From: F0422 sp003992255
GTDB lineage: Bacteria > Bacillota > Negativicutes > Veillonellales > Veillonellaceae
Length of the DNA: 64,000 bases
NCBI RefSeq assembly: GCF_003992255.1
Contig: NZ_RQVA01000003.1
Location: forward strand, 105,681-169,680
Direction: 5' to 3'
The notes beneath the pieces were generated by a model. That model was not told where the DNA came from, did not search any database, and saw only the letters and a list, made by a program, of their open reading frames with translations. Below are positions 16,025-25,183 of the stretch, piece by piece (the first letter of the stretch is position 1; every line of letters begins with the position of its first letter). A program made the position numbers and the translations under genes.

Positions 16025-17653
16025 ATGTCAACAAGATTAAACTGGAAACATTCCGAAATTAAAGAGAATCCACTATTTTCTAAGTTAAGAAGTACCATTG
16101 AAACTGCTTTTTATGGAAATAATGTAACACCTATAACGACGATTGCTCAAGCCTATGAGTTGGCTGCTAAGGAACCAGGTGTCATTGTATTAGATATGCC
16201 TGTATATCGAGCGGAAGAGCAAGGGTTACCACAAGATGCAAAAGTGTTAGTCACAAATAATGGTAAAACCACTGGGCGTTATGCGAAAGCTCGTCGTATC
16301 ATAGGTGATGAAGGTATTAATGAAGTTGAATTGTGCGATATTGCTCGTGAAGCAGTGTATGATAGCCGTCATAAGGAATGGATTTCTGCACAGGCCATTG
16401 TAGGATTAGATGAAGCTTTTACAGCACGTGCACATTTAATGATTCCCAAAGAACATGCTTCTATTTTATACTCTTGGGCTATTAACTTTCAGTTCTTTAA
16501 TGAAGAAGTAAAAGCTTTCTATAAAGACAGTAAACAGTTGCCAGAGGGTGATATTTTTATTTATTCTGATCCAGATTATGTGGTAGAAGGACACCCAGGT
16601 GGATTGGCTATTTTTGATCCAGCTCATAATTGTGCCATGATTTTAGGGATGCGCTACTTTGGAGAGCATAAAAAGGGAACTCTTACATTGGGATGGTCCT
16701 TGGCAAATCGCTATGGCTATGTGGCATGCCACGGCGGTATGAAACGATATAATTTAAAAGATGGTTCATCCTATACGATTGGCGTGTTTGGTTTATCTGG
16801 ATCTGGTAAATCTACGTTGACTCATGAACAACATGAAGGGCGCTACGATATTTCTGTGTTGCATGATGATGCGTATATCATTCATACAGAAGATTTATCT
16901 TCTATTGCATTAGAACCAACCTACTTTGATAAAATGCAAGATTATCCAGTGGAACATCCCGCTAACAAATATTTGTTAACATTACAAAACGTGGGTGTTA
17001 CATTAGATGAAGACGGTAATAAAGTTGTATTGGCAGAAGATGTGCGTAATAACAATGGTCGTGCCATCAAATCTCAATTCTGGACTGATAATCGTGTGAA
17101 CTTTGTGAAAGATCCAGTGAATGCTATCGTATGGTTGATGAAAGATAAAACATTGCCGCCAATTTTAAAGGTTGATGATCCAATTTTAGCGGCGACTATG
17201 GGGGCTACATTAGCAACACGTCGTTCAACAGCAGAAAAATTAGATGATCATGTAGATCCGAATGCATTGGTTATTGAACCCTATGCAAACCCATTCCGTA
17301 CCTACTCTTTGCGTACAGATTATGAAAGTTATAAAAAACTATTTACTCAATCTGGCGTAGATTGTTACATCATGAATACAGGATTCTTCTTGGATAAAAA
17401 GATTCCAAAAGAAGTTACATTAGGCTTGCTAGAGGGATTAGTTGAGGGTAGCCTTAACTTTGAACCTTTCTATAAATATGAAAACTTAGAATATGTAAAA
17501 GTAGAAGGGTTTGAACCAGACTTTACAGTTCGTGAGTACCATCATATTTTGCATAAAGCATTCGAGTTCCGCTATGATTACATTGAAAAATTAAAAGGAA
17601 CAAAAGATGAATTGCCAAATGAAGTACTAGATGTACTGAAAATTCTTATGTAA
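16025..17653 (+). CDS. pckA: phosphoenolpyruvate carboxykinase (ATP) family
   Basis: A 542-residue protein of the size and layout of ATP-dependent PEP carboxykinase, which interconverts oxaloacetate and PEP and supplies gluconeogenesis. This would suit an organism living on lactate or amino acids. The kinase loop reads GVFGLSGSGKSTLTHE; canonical enzymes have GLSGTGKT. HDDAYI follows in the metal-binding position, and GGLAIFDPAHN, ACHGGMKRY and the late FRTYSLRTDYESY are also visible. These differences place it in a divergent branch of the family, so substrate and nucleotide preference are inferred. AGGACTACAT precedes the ATG at 16025. The branched-chain amino acid carrier follows after 13 nt. 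Confidence 0.78.
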   Translation: MSTRLNWKHSEIKENPLFSKLRSTIETAFYGNNVTPITTIAQAYELAAKEPGVIVLDMPVYRAEEQGLPQDAKVLVTNNGKTTGRYAKARRIIGDEGINEVELCDIAREAVYDSRHKEWISAQAIVGLDEAFTARAHLMIPKEHASILYSWAINFQFFNEEVKAFYKDSKQLPEGDIFIYSDPDYVVEGHPGGLAIFDPAHNCAMILGMRYFGEHKKGTLTLGWSLANRYGYVACHGGMKRYNLKDGSSYTIGVFGLSGSGKSTLTHEQHEGRYDISVLHDDAYIIHTEDLSSIALEPTYFDKMQDYPVEHPANKYLLTLQNVGVTLDEDGNKVVLAEDVRNNNGRAIKSQFWTDNRVNFVKDPVNAIVWLMKDKTLPPILKVDDPILAATMGATLATRRSTAEKLDDHVDPNALVIEPYANPFRTYSLRTDYESYKKLFTQSGVDCYIMNTGFFLDKKIPKEVTLGLLEGLVEGSLNFEPFYKYENLEYVKVEGFEPDFTVREYHHILHKAFEFRYDYIEKLKGTKDELPNEVLDVLKILM

Positions 17654-17666
17654 TGGGAGAGTAGTT

Positions 17667-19034
17667 ATGAATCAAAAATTGTCTTGGGGGTCCGTAGTCT
17701 TTATCGGAACCATGTTATTCGGTATGTTCTTTGGAGCTGGGAACTTAATTTTTCCAGTTCATTTAGGACAAGAGGCAGGTAATGCATTGTGGCCTGCAAC
17801 ATTAGGCTTTTTAGCTACAGCTATAGGATTACCATTCCTAGGTATTGTAGCCATGGGTGTATCTCGTAGTAATGGTTTGCAAGACTTAGTAAGTCGTGTA
17901 CATCCAACATATGGTAAAATTTTTACGTTATTATTGTATATTACGATTGGTCCTGCATTCGCAATCCCAAGAACAAGTACGGTATCCTATACCATAGGAT
18001 TTGAGCCATTCCTTGGCGGTATAAATCCCGATCTTGCACTAGGTGTGTTTTCTGCCGTATTTTTTATTGTAGCAATCTTATTCTCCTTGAACCCTGGTAA
18101 ATTAATGACCTACATCGGTAAAGTGTTAACACCTTTATTCTTGGTGTTCTTAAGCATTTTATTGCTGACAGTAGTGATTATGCCAATGGGAGATTACAGT
18201 GCGGTTGTACCACAAGGAGAATATGCAACACATGCTTTCTTCAAAGGCTTCACAGAAGGCTATAATACTCTTGATGTATTGGCATCTTTAGCATTTGGTA
18301 TCATCGTAATTCGTGCCTTACAAGGTGTAGGTGTAACAGAACCAAAAGATATTGCGATTGGTCTTGTAAAAGCTGGTTTCGTAGCTTGTTCTATTATGGC
18401 TGTAATTTATGGTTTCTTGGCTTACAGTGGTGCTACTAGTGTGACAACATTGGGTGTTGCTAAAAATGGTGGTATTACCATGGCACAAATGAATGCTTAC
18501 TATTTTGGTAATACTGGGGCTATCTTATTGGCTATTATTGTTACCTTAGCCTGTTTGAAAACCTGCGTAGGTTTGATTGGTGCTTGTGGGGAAACATTTG
18601 ACGAAATGTTCCCTAATACATTGGGCTACCGTGGATATGCGTATCTTACAACTGCAGTTGGTTTCTTAATTGCTAATGTAGGTTTGACAAAAATCATCGA
18701 ATTGGCAATCCCTGTGTTGATGTTCTTATATCCATTGTCTATTACTATCATATTGTTATCCTTTGCAGCACCTATGTTCAAAGGAAGACGAGCAGTATAT
18801 GCTTGGACAACAGCGTTTGCTTTATTTGCGGCATTAGGAGATGCCATGGCTACAGCTCCAGAAGTTATTAATACATCTGGATTTGTACAATGGGCGTTAC
18901 CATACTATGGTATGCTTCCGTTTGCTTCTATCGGTATGGGATGGATTGTACCATCTATCATCGGCTTTGTACTTGGTTTAGTATACATTGCGATTGTTCC
19001 GAATAAAACAGATAGTGATATGTTTGCTAAATAA
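17667..19034 (+). CDS. brnQ: branched-chain amino acid carrier (LIVCS family)
   Basis: A 455-residue membrane protein with about twelve hydrophobic segments. The family signature GTMLFGMFFGAGNLIFPVHLGQEAG lies in the first helix, and GPAFAIPRTSTVSYTIGFEP further on is also diagnostic. The family imports leucine, isoleucine and valine with sodium or protons. The gene is 13 nt behind pckA and is closed by a strong terminator at 19071-19103, so carbon and amino-acid supply genes appear to be co-transcribed. Confidence 0.92.
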   Translation: MNQKLSWGSVVFIGTMLFGMFFGAGNLIFPVHLGQEAGNALWPATLGFLATAIGLPFLGIVAMGVSRSNGLQDLVSRVHPTYGKIFTLLLYITIGPAFAIPRTSTVSYTIGFEPFLGGINPDLALGVFSAVFFIVAILFSLNPGKLMTYIGKVLTPLFLVFLSILLLTVVIMPMGDYSAVVPQGEYATHAFFKGFTEGYNTLDVLASLAFGIIVIRALQGVGVTEPKDIAIGLVKAGFVACSIMAVIYGFLAYSGATSVTTLGVAKNGGITMAQMNAYYFGNTGAILLAIIVTLACLKTCVGLIGACGETFDEMFPNTLGYRGYAYLTTAVGFLIANVGLTKIIELAIPVLMFLYPLSITIILLSFAAPMFKGRRAVYAWTTAFALFAALGDAMATAPEVINTSGFVQWALPYYGMLPFASIGMGWIVPSIIGFVLGLVYIAIVPNKTDSDMFAK

Positions 19035-19070
19035 TTAAGATAGCAAACAGAATATAGTTTGATAACTGTT

Positions 19071-19103
19071 AGCGACTAGGTCATGTTGATCTAGTCGCTT
19101 TTT
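19071..19103 (+). terminator. intrinsic terminator after brnQ
   Basis: AGCGACTAG (19071-19079) pairs perfectly with CTAGTCGCT (19091-19099), followed by TTTTTG. Confidence 0.88.
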
Positions 19104-19234
19104 GTGTAGTGTGCCTAAGAGGAGTAATACCTGTTAATGAGTGATATTACAAGTGATGAGTTCCACATATTAGGATTACTTTCATTTCATAATAGACTGA
19201 ATTTTAAATTCTATAGAAAGTGGAATTTGACTAT

Positions 19235-19262
19235 TTGCGAATACATGCGTATATGGTATAAT
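19235..19262 (+). promoter_or_regulatory. promoter of the TrpXYZ-type operon
   Basis: TTGCGA (19235-19240) and TATAAT (19257-19262), 16 nt apart, with an extended -10 (TGG before TATAAT). Transcription would start near 19270, leaving a leader of about 70 nt. Confidence 0.55.
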
Positions 19263-19303
19263 CTGTATATCTTTCCCATAGAAAGACTGTAGGAGGTGGC
19301 GCG

Positions 19304-19411
19304 ATGCTACCATGTAGTATAGTAGAAAGGAGATTTTTATGTGGAAAAAAGGACTGGCCCTGTTGGTGGTCTGTCTGGTTGGGGTCTTGCTGTGGCATGA
19401 ATCTTCACTAG
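19304..19411 (+). CDS. candidate Trp-rich leader ORF overlapping the ABC binding-protein gene
   Basis: A 35-codon frame starts at ATG 19304 behind an excellent Shine-Dalgarno site (AGGAGGTGG, 19291-19299) and ends inside the next gene at 19411. It contains four tryptophan codons (residues 18, 21, 22, 25, including a WW pair). Because it overlaps the signal-anchor coding region of the TrpX-like gene in another frame, the tryptophans may be a by-product of that sequence. The strong start site, however, is not explained by the main gene, which has its own AAGGAG. Translation is therefore plausible and function speculative. Confidence 0.35.
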   Translation: MLPCSIVERRFLCGKKDWPCWWSVWLGSCCGMNLH

Positions 19412-20304
19412 AAGCACCAGGAGGAGGCAAGATGTATCGGGTTGGCATCTTGCAATTAGCGGAGCATCCCGCATTGGATGCTGCAAATAAAGGTTTTGTA
19501 GATGGTTTGCGTGAAGAGGGTTTCGTAGATAATGTCATTATCGACCATCAAAATGCTCAAGGTGATCAATCAAATTTAAACACCATTGCGCAACGATTTG
19601 TAGCTAGGAATTCAGATTTAGTAGTGGCTATTGCTACACCTGCGGTGCAGGCGATGGCGAATGCTACGAAGGATATACCGGTGTTAGGCACGGCTGTCAC
19701 TAGCTATACAACGGCTCGTTTAGTAGATAGTGATGAACATCCAGGTGGTAATGTATCAGGTACAACAGACATGGTGCCTATGGAAAAACGAGTAGAACTA
19801 GTGCATCAATTGTTACCGAATGCAAAAAAAATCGGCACTATTTATTCATCAAGTGAAGTGAATTCACAATTACAAGCAGAGAGTTTTCGAAAAGAAGCTG
19901 AAAAATACGGTATGGAATTAGTGGAAATTACTGTATCCAATGTGAATGATGTGCCACAAGCAGCGAACCAATTAGCGATTATGGGTGTTGATGCAGTATA
20001 TTTCCCTACGGATAATATTATTGCTTCTTCCTATGCGAATATAGTCACTATTTTCAGCACAGCGAATTTACCAGTATTTCCATCTGATGATACATGGTTA
20101 AAAACAGGTGGATTAGCAGCCTATTCGGTAGATTTTTATAAACTAGGTGTTCAAACAGGTCATATGGCAGCACGTGTGCTACGTGGAGAAAGTACACCTG
20201 ACAGTATGCCAATCGAAATGCAAAAACCGATTAAATTTGTGTTTAATCAAGACGAAGCGGATCGCTTACATATCTCAATTCCAGAAGAATTGAAACACCA
20301 GTAG
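19339..20304 (+). CDS. trpX: ABC transporter substrate-binding protein, TrpX type
   Basis: A 321-residue protein of the family (COG2984) in which aromatic-amino-acid or purine/other ligands are captured for ABC import. An N-terminal hydrophobic segment (LALLVVCLVGVLL) acts as signal or membrane anchor; there is no convincing lipobox. The mature part shows the characteristic blocks YRVGILQLAEHPALDAANKGFVDGL, DLVVAIATPAVQAM, VSGTTDMVP, VYFPTDNIIASS and FPSDDTWLKTGGLAAYSVDFYKLG. It is followed by a matching permease and ATPase. Tryptophan as substrate is inferred from homologues, some of which carry tyrosine. Confidence 0.8.
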   Translation: MWKKGLALLVVCLVGVLLWHESSLEAPGGGKMYRVGILQLAEHPALDAANKGFVDGLREEGFVDNVIIDHQNAQGDQSNLNTIAQRFVARNSDLVVAIATPAVQAMANATKDIPVLGTAVTSYTTARLVDSDEHPGGNVSGTTDMVPMEKRVELVHQLLPNAKKIGTIYSSSEVNSQLQAESFRKEAEKYGMELVEITVSNVNDVPQAANQLAIMGVDAVYFPTDNIIASSYANIVTIFSTANLPVFPSDDTWLKTGGLAAYSVDFYKLGVQTGHMAARVLRGESTPDSMPIEMQKPIKFVFNQDEADRLHISIPEELKHQ

Positions 20305-20339
20305 TATAGTAGTAGGGGAAACCCTAAGTAGGAGGATAT

Positions 20340-21239
20340 ATGACAAACTTAATTATTAGCACCATTGCGCAAGGTCTATTATGGGCGTTGTTGGCATTGG
20401 GTGTATTTATTACTTTCAGAATATTAGACGTAGCAGATTTAACAGTAGAAGGTAGTTTTCCTATGGGAGCCGCTATTTCTGCAGTATTAATTACGATAGG
20501 TGTCAATCCATGGGTGACAGTGATTGTAGCAGGTATTGGTGGTATGATTGCCGGTGCTGTTACAGGATGGATTCATACAAAGTTAAAAATTCCCGCATTA
20601 TTAGCCGGTATTTTAACAATGATTGCCTTGTACTCTGTAAACTTGCATATCATGGGAAAAGCTAATATTTCGCTTTTGCGTATGGATACGGTCTACTCCG
20701 TTATTCATAGTGTGGGTATATCCAATGCAGTGGCATTAACTATTATCGGTGTAGCGGTAACGATAGTAGTAGGGCTCTTCCTGTTCTGGTTCTTTGGCAC
20801 TGAATTAGGTACATCCATTCGTGCTACTGGTGTGAATCCACAAATGATTCGTGCCCAAGGTGTGAATACAGATTCTATGATCGTTCTTGGCCTATTGCTA
20901 TCTAATGGCTTTGTAGCAGTGTCTGGTGCATTAATTGCGCAATCCCAAGGGTTTGCGGATATTGGTATGGGGGTAGGAACTATTGTGATAGGCTTAGCCT
21001 CTGTTATCATCGGAGAAGTGTTATTCACCTCTTCTTCCATAGTTCGTAAACTGTTTGGTAATTCCTCATTCGTGTTGAGTTTAGTGGCTGTTGTATTTGG
21101 TTCTATTATTTACCGTATCGTAATTGCTACTGTGTTATACCTAGGTATGCCTCCAAATGATTTGAAATTATTCACTGCTATTTTAGTAGCCCTTGCTTTA
21201 TCTTTACCAAAATGGCAAGGTAAATTTCGTCGTGGTTAA
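20340..21239 (+). CDS. trpY: ABC transporter permease, TrpY type
   Basis: A 299-residue inner-membrane protein with about eight to nine hydrophobic helices, related to the branched-chain/sugar permease superfamily (COG4120). Recognisable blocks are FRILDVADLTVEGSFPMGAA near the N-terminus, LAGILTMIALYSVNL and GTSIRATGVNPQMIRAQGVN, the last probably the cytoplasmic coupling loop facing the ATPase. It sits between the binding protein and the ATPase with GGAGG 5 nt before the ATG. Confidence 0.85.
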   Translation: MTNLIISTIAQGLLWALLALGVFITFRILDVADLTVEGSFPMGAAISAVLITIGVNPWVTVIVAGIGGMIAGAVTGWIHTKLKIPALLAGILTMIALYSVNLHIMGKANISLLRMDTVYSVIHSVGISNAVALTIIGVAVTIVVGLFLFWFFGTELGTSIRATGVNPQMIRAQGVNTDSMIVLGLLLSNGFVAVSGALIAQSQGFADIGMGVGTIVIGLASVIIGEVLFTSSSIVRKLFGNSSFVLSLVAVVFGSIIYRIVIATVLYLGMPPNDLKLFTAILVALALSLPKWQGKFRRG

Positions 21240-21253
21240 GGGAGGATATGCAC

Positions 21254-22045
21254 ATGTTAGAATTAAAAGGAATTGTGAAAGCCTTCCATAAAGGCACTGT
21301 GAATGAAAAAATTGCGCTTCGTGGCATTGATTTGCGATTAGAAGATGGTGACTTCGTTACCGTTATCGGCGGTAATGGAGCCGGTAAAAGTACATTGTTA
21401 AACTCTATTGCAGGAGTATTTCCAGTGGATGAAGGAATATTGCGTATCAATGATGTAGATGTGACACATATGGCAGAATACAAACGAGCTAAATACATTG
21501 GACGTGTCTTCCAAGATCCTATGTTGGGCACAGCAGGGAATATGCAAATCGAGGAGAATATGCTTCTTGCCTTGCGTCGTGGAAAGAAAATGGGATTGTC
21601 CTGGGCTTTCAAAGAGAATGAACGAGAATTGTTTAAGCAACAATTAGCGCGTCTAGGCTTAGGGTTAGAAAATCGTTTATCCTCTAGCATGGGACTGCTC
21701 AGTGGTGGCCAACGTCAATCGATTACACTATTAATGGCTACTATGTTGAAGCCCGAAGTATTATTGTTAGATGAACATACAGCAGCGCTTGATCCTAAAA
21801 CTGCTGAAAAAGTATTACAACTAACAGATGAACTGGTGAAAGAACATCATTTAACAACTTTGATGATTACTCACAATATGCGTGATGCCTTACGCTTTGG
21901 TAATCGCTTAATCATGATGGATAACGGCAAAATTATTTATGATGTAAAAGGCGAAGAAAAAGCCAACTTAACCGTCCAAGATTTACTAGAACGCTTTGAA
22001 GTGGCTAGTGAAAATACCCTTAGCGATCGCATGATGCTAGGTTAA
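21254..22045 (+). CDS. trpZ: ABC transporter ATP-binding protein, TrpZ type
   Basis: A 263-residue ATPase that powers the preceding permease. Walker A GGNGAGKST (~residues 39-47), signature LLSGGQRQS, Walker B VLLLDEHTAALDP and the switch histidine in MMITHN are all present. I prefer the ATG at 21254, 8 nt after GGAGG, over the one at 21248, which is too close to the site. It ends the three-gene operon, 126 nt before rpsO. Confidence 0.88.
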   Translation: MLELKGIVKAFHKGTVNEKIALRGIDLRLEDGDFVTVIGGNGAGKSTLLNSIAGVFPVDEGILRINDVDVTHMAEYKRAKYIGRVFQDPMLGTAGNMQIEENMLLALRRGKKMGLSWAFKENERELFKQQLARLGLGLENRLSSSMGLLSGGQRQSITLLMATMLKPEVLLLDEHTAALDPKTAEKVLQLTDELVKEHHLTTLMITHNMRDALRFGNRLIMMDNGKIIYDVKGEEKANLTVQDLLERFEVASENTLSDRMMLG

Positions 22046-22090
22046 ACTACTTTACTTTTTATCTGAAATATAGTAATATAGTTAGCGATG

Positions 22091-22132
22091 TATAATAACC
22101 TAGGCGAGGTAATTGAGTCTCCGCCCATTACT
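22091..22132 (+). promoter_or_regulatory. promoter and candidate S15 autoregulatory pseudoknot leader of rpsO
   Basis: TATAAT at 22091-22096 would start transcription near 22103. The leader then offers two crossing pairings: GGCG (22103-22106) with CGCC (22122-22125), and GTAAT (22109-22113) with ATTAC (22127-22131). This is an H-type pseudoknot. S15 is known to bind a structured leader of its own mRNA in several bacteria, with different structures in different phyla. The pairing is seen; the binding is inferred. Confidence 0.5.
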
Positions 22133-22171
22133 TTGGTCTATGGAAATGTAATTTTTAGGAGGACATGAAAC

Positions 22172-22438
22172 ATGTTAACTACAGAAGCTAAAGCAGCTAT
22201 TATTAAAGAATTCGCTGTTCACGAAGGTGACACTGGATCCCCAGAAGTACAAATCGCGATTTTGACAAACCGCATTGTATACTTAACAGAACATTTAAAA
22301 GAGCACAAAAAAGATCATCATTCCCGTCGTGGTCTTTTAAAATTAGTTGGTCAACGTCGTAACATGCTTGACTACCTTCGTCGTAAAGACATCGAACGCT
22401 ACCGTGCGATCTTAGAAAAATTAGGCTTACGTAAATAA
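22172..22438 (+). CDS. rpsO: 30S ribosomal protein S15
   Basis: An 88-residue protein matching S15 along its length (KEFAVHEGDTGSPEVQIAIL, HLKEHKKDHHSRRGLLKLVGQRRNMLDYL). S15 binds 16S rRNA early in assembly of the small subunit platform. An AGGAGG precedes the start, and the gene has its own promoter and a UUCG-loop terminator. pnp does not follow; the next gene is a TonB receptor. Confidence 0.98.
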   Translation: MLTTEAKAAIIKEFAVHEGDTGSPEVQIAILTNRIVYLTEHLKEHKKDHHSRRGLLKLVGQRRNMLDYLRRKDIERYRAILEKLGLRK

Positions 22439-22451
22439 TCTTACGTATAAC

Positions 22452-22478
22452 AAAAAGCGGCTTCGGCCGCTTTTTTTG
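22452..22478 (+). terminator. intrinsic terminator after rpsO
   Basis: AAAAAGCGGC pairs with GCCGCTTTTT over a TTCG tetraloop, followed by more T. Confidence 0.93.
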
Positions 22479-22497
22479 TTTAGAACTTTCTGACAGA

Positions 22498-22667
22498 TAC
22501 ATATAGCTTGTAGGGCTATAGTATATGTAAGTTTTTTTTGGATAGTTTTGTCTATCAGTAGTATAAAATAAGTAATCTTATATTGAGTGTTATGATATAA
22601 GCATTCACAGGGGGTCATTAAGGTGTATAGATTGATAGTCGTAGTTATATAGTAGCTACATCGACTA
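22498..22667 (+). promoter_or_regulatory. structured region between rpsO and the first TonB receptor
   Basis: The 311-nt gap holds a second terminator-like hairpin, TACATATA (22498-22505) with TATATGTA (22522-22529), followed by eight T. Farther on, TAGTCGTAG (22636-22644) can pair with CTACATCGACTA (22656-22667). These may form the leader of the TonB receptor mRNA. No known riboswitch core was recognised, including cobalamin. Confidence 0.4.
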
Positions 22668-22750
22668 AGAAATGATTTACAATGTTAACTATTGATGATA
22701 TCCTAATAAGGAATCTTAAGGTTTGTTTTATAGTAAGAAGGGAAGTACAG

Positions 22751-25042
22751 ATGAAACAAGTAAGACCCAATAATATACTAGGGTATATGGTTAAGAGTAA
22801 GGTGTCCTATACTATGTTGTTATCGATGATTGCATTAGCTATGAGTGGGCAAAATAGCTACGCAGTGAATGCGCAAGATATGGAAGAAATGGTGATCTTG
22901 CCAGATGTGACAGTAACGGCGACGAGAACATTACAAGATATTTCAAAAACACCTAGCTCTGTATCTGTAGTGACAGCGAAGGATATGGAAAATCGTCGAG
23001 TGGATACGGTTGCAGATGCGTTGCAATTATTGCCGGGGGTGTATAAAAGTCAAGCCTCTGCGGGTGATATTCAAATTCGCGGATTTGACTCTAAAAATAT
23101 CTCCGTGCTTGTGGATGGTGTGCCGATGAATAATTCTTTCAATAATAAAGTGGATTGGGAAGTAATTCCTGTGCACTCCATTGAACGGATTGAATTAGTG
23201 CGTGGCGCTAGTTCCTCTTTATATGGTGGTAAGGGTGTTGCAGGTGTGATCAGCATCAAAACGAAACAAGTGGCACCAAAAGCTGACCGCAAGGAGATTC
23301 GTTGGCACGGTAAGGTGAATGGTGGTACCTATGGTACATGGAATAATGAACTTGGATTTGATGCTCGTGTGTCTGATCAGGTAGCCATAGGTGTATCTGC
23401 AGAAGAGCGTCGTACAAATGGGTTCCCAGGATTTTTTGTGACAGACAAAAGCAAAGCAATTACTAGTAAGGTAAAAGCGATTACACCAGATATGCCGTTG
23501 GAATTATTGAAAAGTGGTAAATATGTGTTAGGGAATCGTGGAGATAAATCTCTCCATAATAAAAATCTATCAGCGTATGTGACGATGAACTTAGGTAAAA
23601 AAGAAACGTTAACCTATCGCTATACTTATGCTAATCATAAGTACTCTTACCACAATCCAATTAGTGCGGTTACAGTAAATGGAAAGACCGTTTTTACAGG
23701 GGATATCAAGGTTAGTGATAAAAAATATGTATCTCTTAATGGCAATAGTTTCTTAGGTCATGATGCAGAGCGAGAATATCATTCTCATAGTTTGCAATAT
23801 AAAAATGAAGCGAACAAATTACAGATTTCCTTGGGCTATTTAGATAAAAAGAAAGATGGCTATTCTGTGCCAACAAAAGCAACTTCAGGAGATTATGAAG
23901 GATCAGGTTCTCACTCCTTCTATCCAGGCAAAGCGTACAATCTAGATGTGCAAAAAGCATGGAAACCAGAAGGTAAACATCAGATTGTGGGGGGATTCAA
24001 CTGGAAACAAGAGCAATTTGATCAAGAGAAAATTTCCTTGCAACATTGGCGTGATAAAAACTCTAAGGACAGCACGCTGTTCCCGAATGGTGTTAGCGAA
24101 ACCAATACAGGGGCATCTCGCACGATGGCAGCCTTTGTACAAGATACGTATCGCCCTAACGATGATTGGGCTATTTATGCCGGACTTCGTTTAGATCATT
24201 TTAAAAAGTACGATGGGGCCCACGGGGAGTACAATAAGAAAACAAAGTCTTACGATGTCGTACATCATAATGATGGATCTTACACGGAGTTGAGTCCTAA
24301 GTTGTCCGTAGAAAGATATCTTGATGATTCTACCAACGTCTATGCATCCTATGGCCATTCCTTTGCACCGCCAACATTGTACCAAGTGTACCGCTTTGGT
24401 CAAACATCTAAAACTCCTATTTATGCAAATCCAGAGTTAGATCCAGAACATTCCGATACCTTTGAACTTGGTTTGAAAAAATCTTGGAATGAAAGTACAA
24501 AATTAAATGTAGCAGCTTTTTTCGTAAATACAAAGGATAAGATTCAACTTGTAACTTTCAAAAAAGTCGCTGGTACTAATGAGTATAAAAAATATATTAA
24601 TGTAGGATCAGAAACACGTCGTGGTGTAGAATTAGAACTTCGTCACAAGTTATCTAACAAATGGTCTGTCTTTGGAAACTATACATGGCAAATGGGATAT
24701 ATAGAAAGTAAAGCTTTGGCCAATACAGATCAAAGTGATGGAAGAGACCAAAACTTTGAGATTCCAAGACACCTATTCCATGGTGGTTTCGAATACAATA
24801 GTGGCAAGTGGAATGCCTTATGGGATATGCAATACGTTAGTGCACGCCAAGGTAAAGATACTGCCGGTGGTGAGCCAGAGGCAGAAGATGCGTACTTCTT
24901 AACAAATGCTTCTGTAAATTACAAGGTATCCAAAGAAGCTACTTTGCAAATCGGCGTGCAAAACCTATTCAATCGTGAATATTACGCTAGAGAAGCAACA
25001 GGTGGCCGTACATACAATGTAGGGATGAAATTTAAATTTTAA
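22751..25042 (+). CDS. TonB-dependent outer-membrane receptor (copy 1)
   Basis: A 763-residue receptor that would take up a scarce ligand, such as an iron complex or heme, across the outer membrane using TonB energy. An unusually long signal region (~40 residues) is followed by a TonB-box-like VILPDVTVTATRT. The plug domain has TPSSVSVVTAKDME, DALQLLPGVYKS, QIRGFDSKNISVLVDGVPMNN and the ERIELVRGASSSLYGG block. The barrel ends in NVGMKFKF with a terminal phenylalanine. I chose the ATG at 22751 with GAAGGGAAG upstream over 22682, which lacks a site. The next gene is a paralogue with the same plug. No TonB/ExbB/ExbD or ABC partner is adjacent, so the ligand is open. Confidence 0.9.
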   Translation: MKQVRPNNILGYMVKSKVSYTMLLSMIALAMSGQNSYAVNAQDMEEMVILPDVTVTATRTLQDISKTPSSVSVVTAKDMENRRVDTVADALQLLPGVYKSQASAGDIQIRGFDSKNISVLVDGVPMNNSFNNKVDWEVIPVHSIERIELVRGASSSLYGGKGVAGVISIKTKQVAPKADRKEIRWHGKVNGGTYGTWNNELGFDARVSDQVAIGVSAEERRTNGFPGFFVTDKSKAITSKVKAITPDMPLELLKSGKYVLGNRGDKSLHNKNLSAYVTMNLGKKETLTYRYTYANHKYSYHNPISAVTVNGKTVFTGDIKVSDKKYVSLNGNSFLGHDAEREYHSHSLQYKNEANKLQISLGYLDKKKDGYSVPTKATSGDYEGSGSHSFYPGKAYNLDVQKAWKPEGKHQIVGGFNWKQEQFDQEKISLQHWRDKNSKDSTLFPNGVSETNTGASRTMAAFVQDTYRPNDDWAIYAGLRLDHFKKYDGAHGEYNKKTKSYDVVHHNDGSYTELSPKLSVERYLDDSTNVYASYGHSFAPPTLYQVYRFGQTSKTPIYANPELDPEHSDTFELGLKKSWNESTKLNVAAFFVNTKDKIQLVTFKKVAGTNEYKKYINVGSETRRGVELELRHKLSNKWSVFGNYTWQMGYIESKALANTDQSDGRDQNFEIPRHLFHGGFEYNSGKWNALWDMQYVSARQGKDTAGGEPEAEDAYFLTNASVNYKVSKEATLQIGVQNLFNREYYAREATGGRTYNVGMKFKF

Positions 25043-25057
25043 TATAGAAATCTATAA

Positions 25058-25090
25058 AATGAGATGTTCATTGTATGAATGTCTCATTTT
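25058..25090 (+). terminator. intrinsic terminator after TonB receptor copy 1
   Basis: AATGAGA..GTTCAT pairs with ATGAAT..TCTCATT, followed by TTTT. Confidence 0.8.
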
Positions 25091-25183
25091 TCATAATAAG
25101 TTTTTAAAGGGTATACGTTCATAAGTATAAGATATAGAAAAGGGTGAATATTATAATATTAAGTGTAAACATAACTAACATTC

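Noticed and set aside
19288..19315. T-box-like GGTGG..CGCG string before the trpX-like gene
   Set aside because: The leader is only about 70 nt, with no specifier stem and no following terminator, so a T-box riboswitch cannot be supported.
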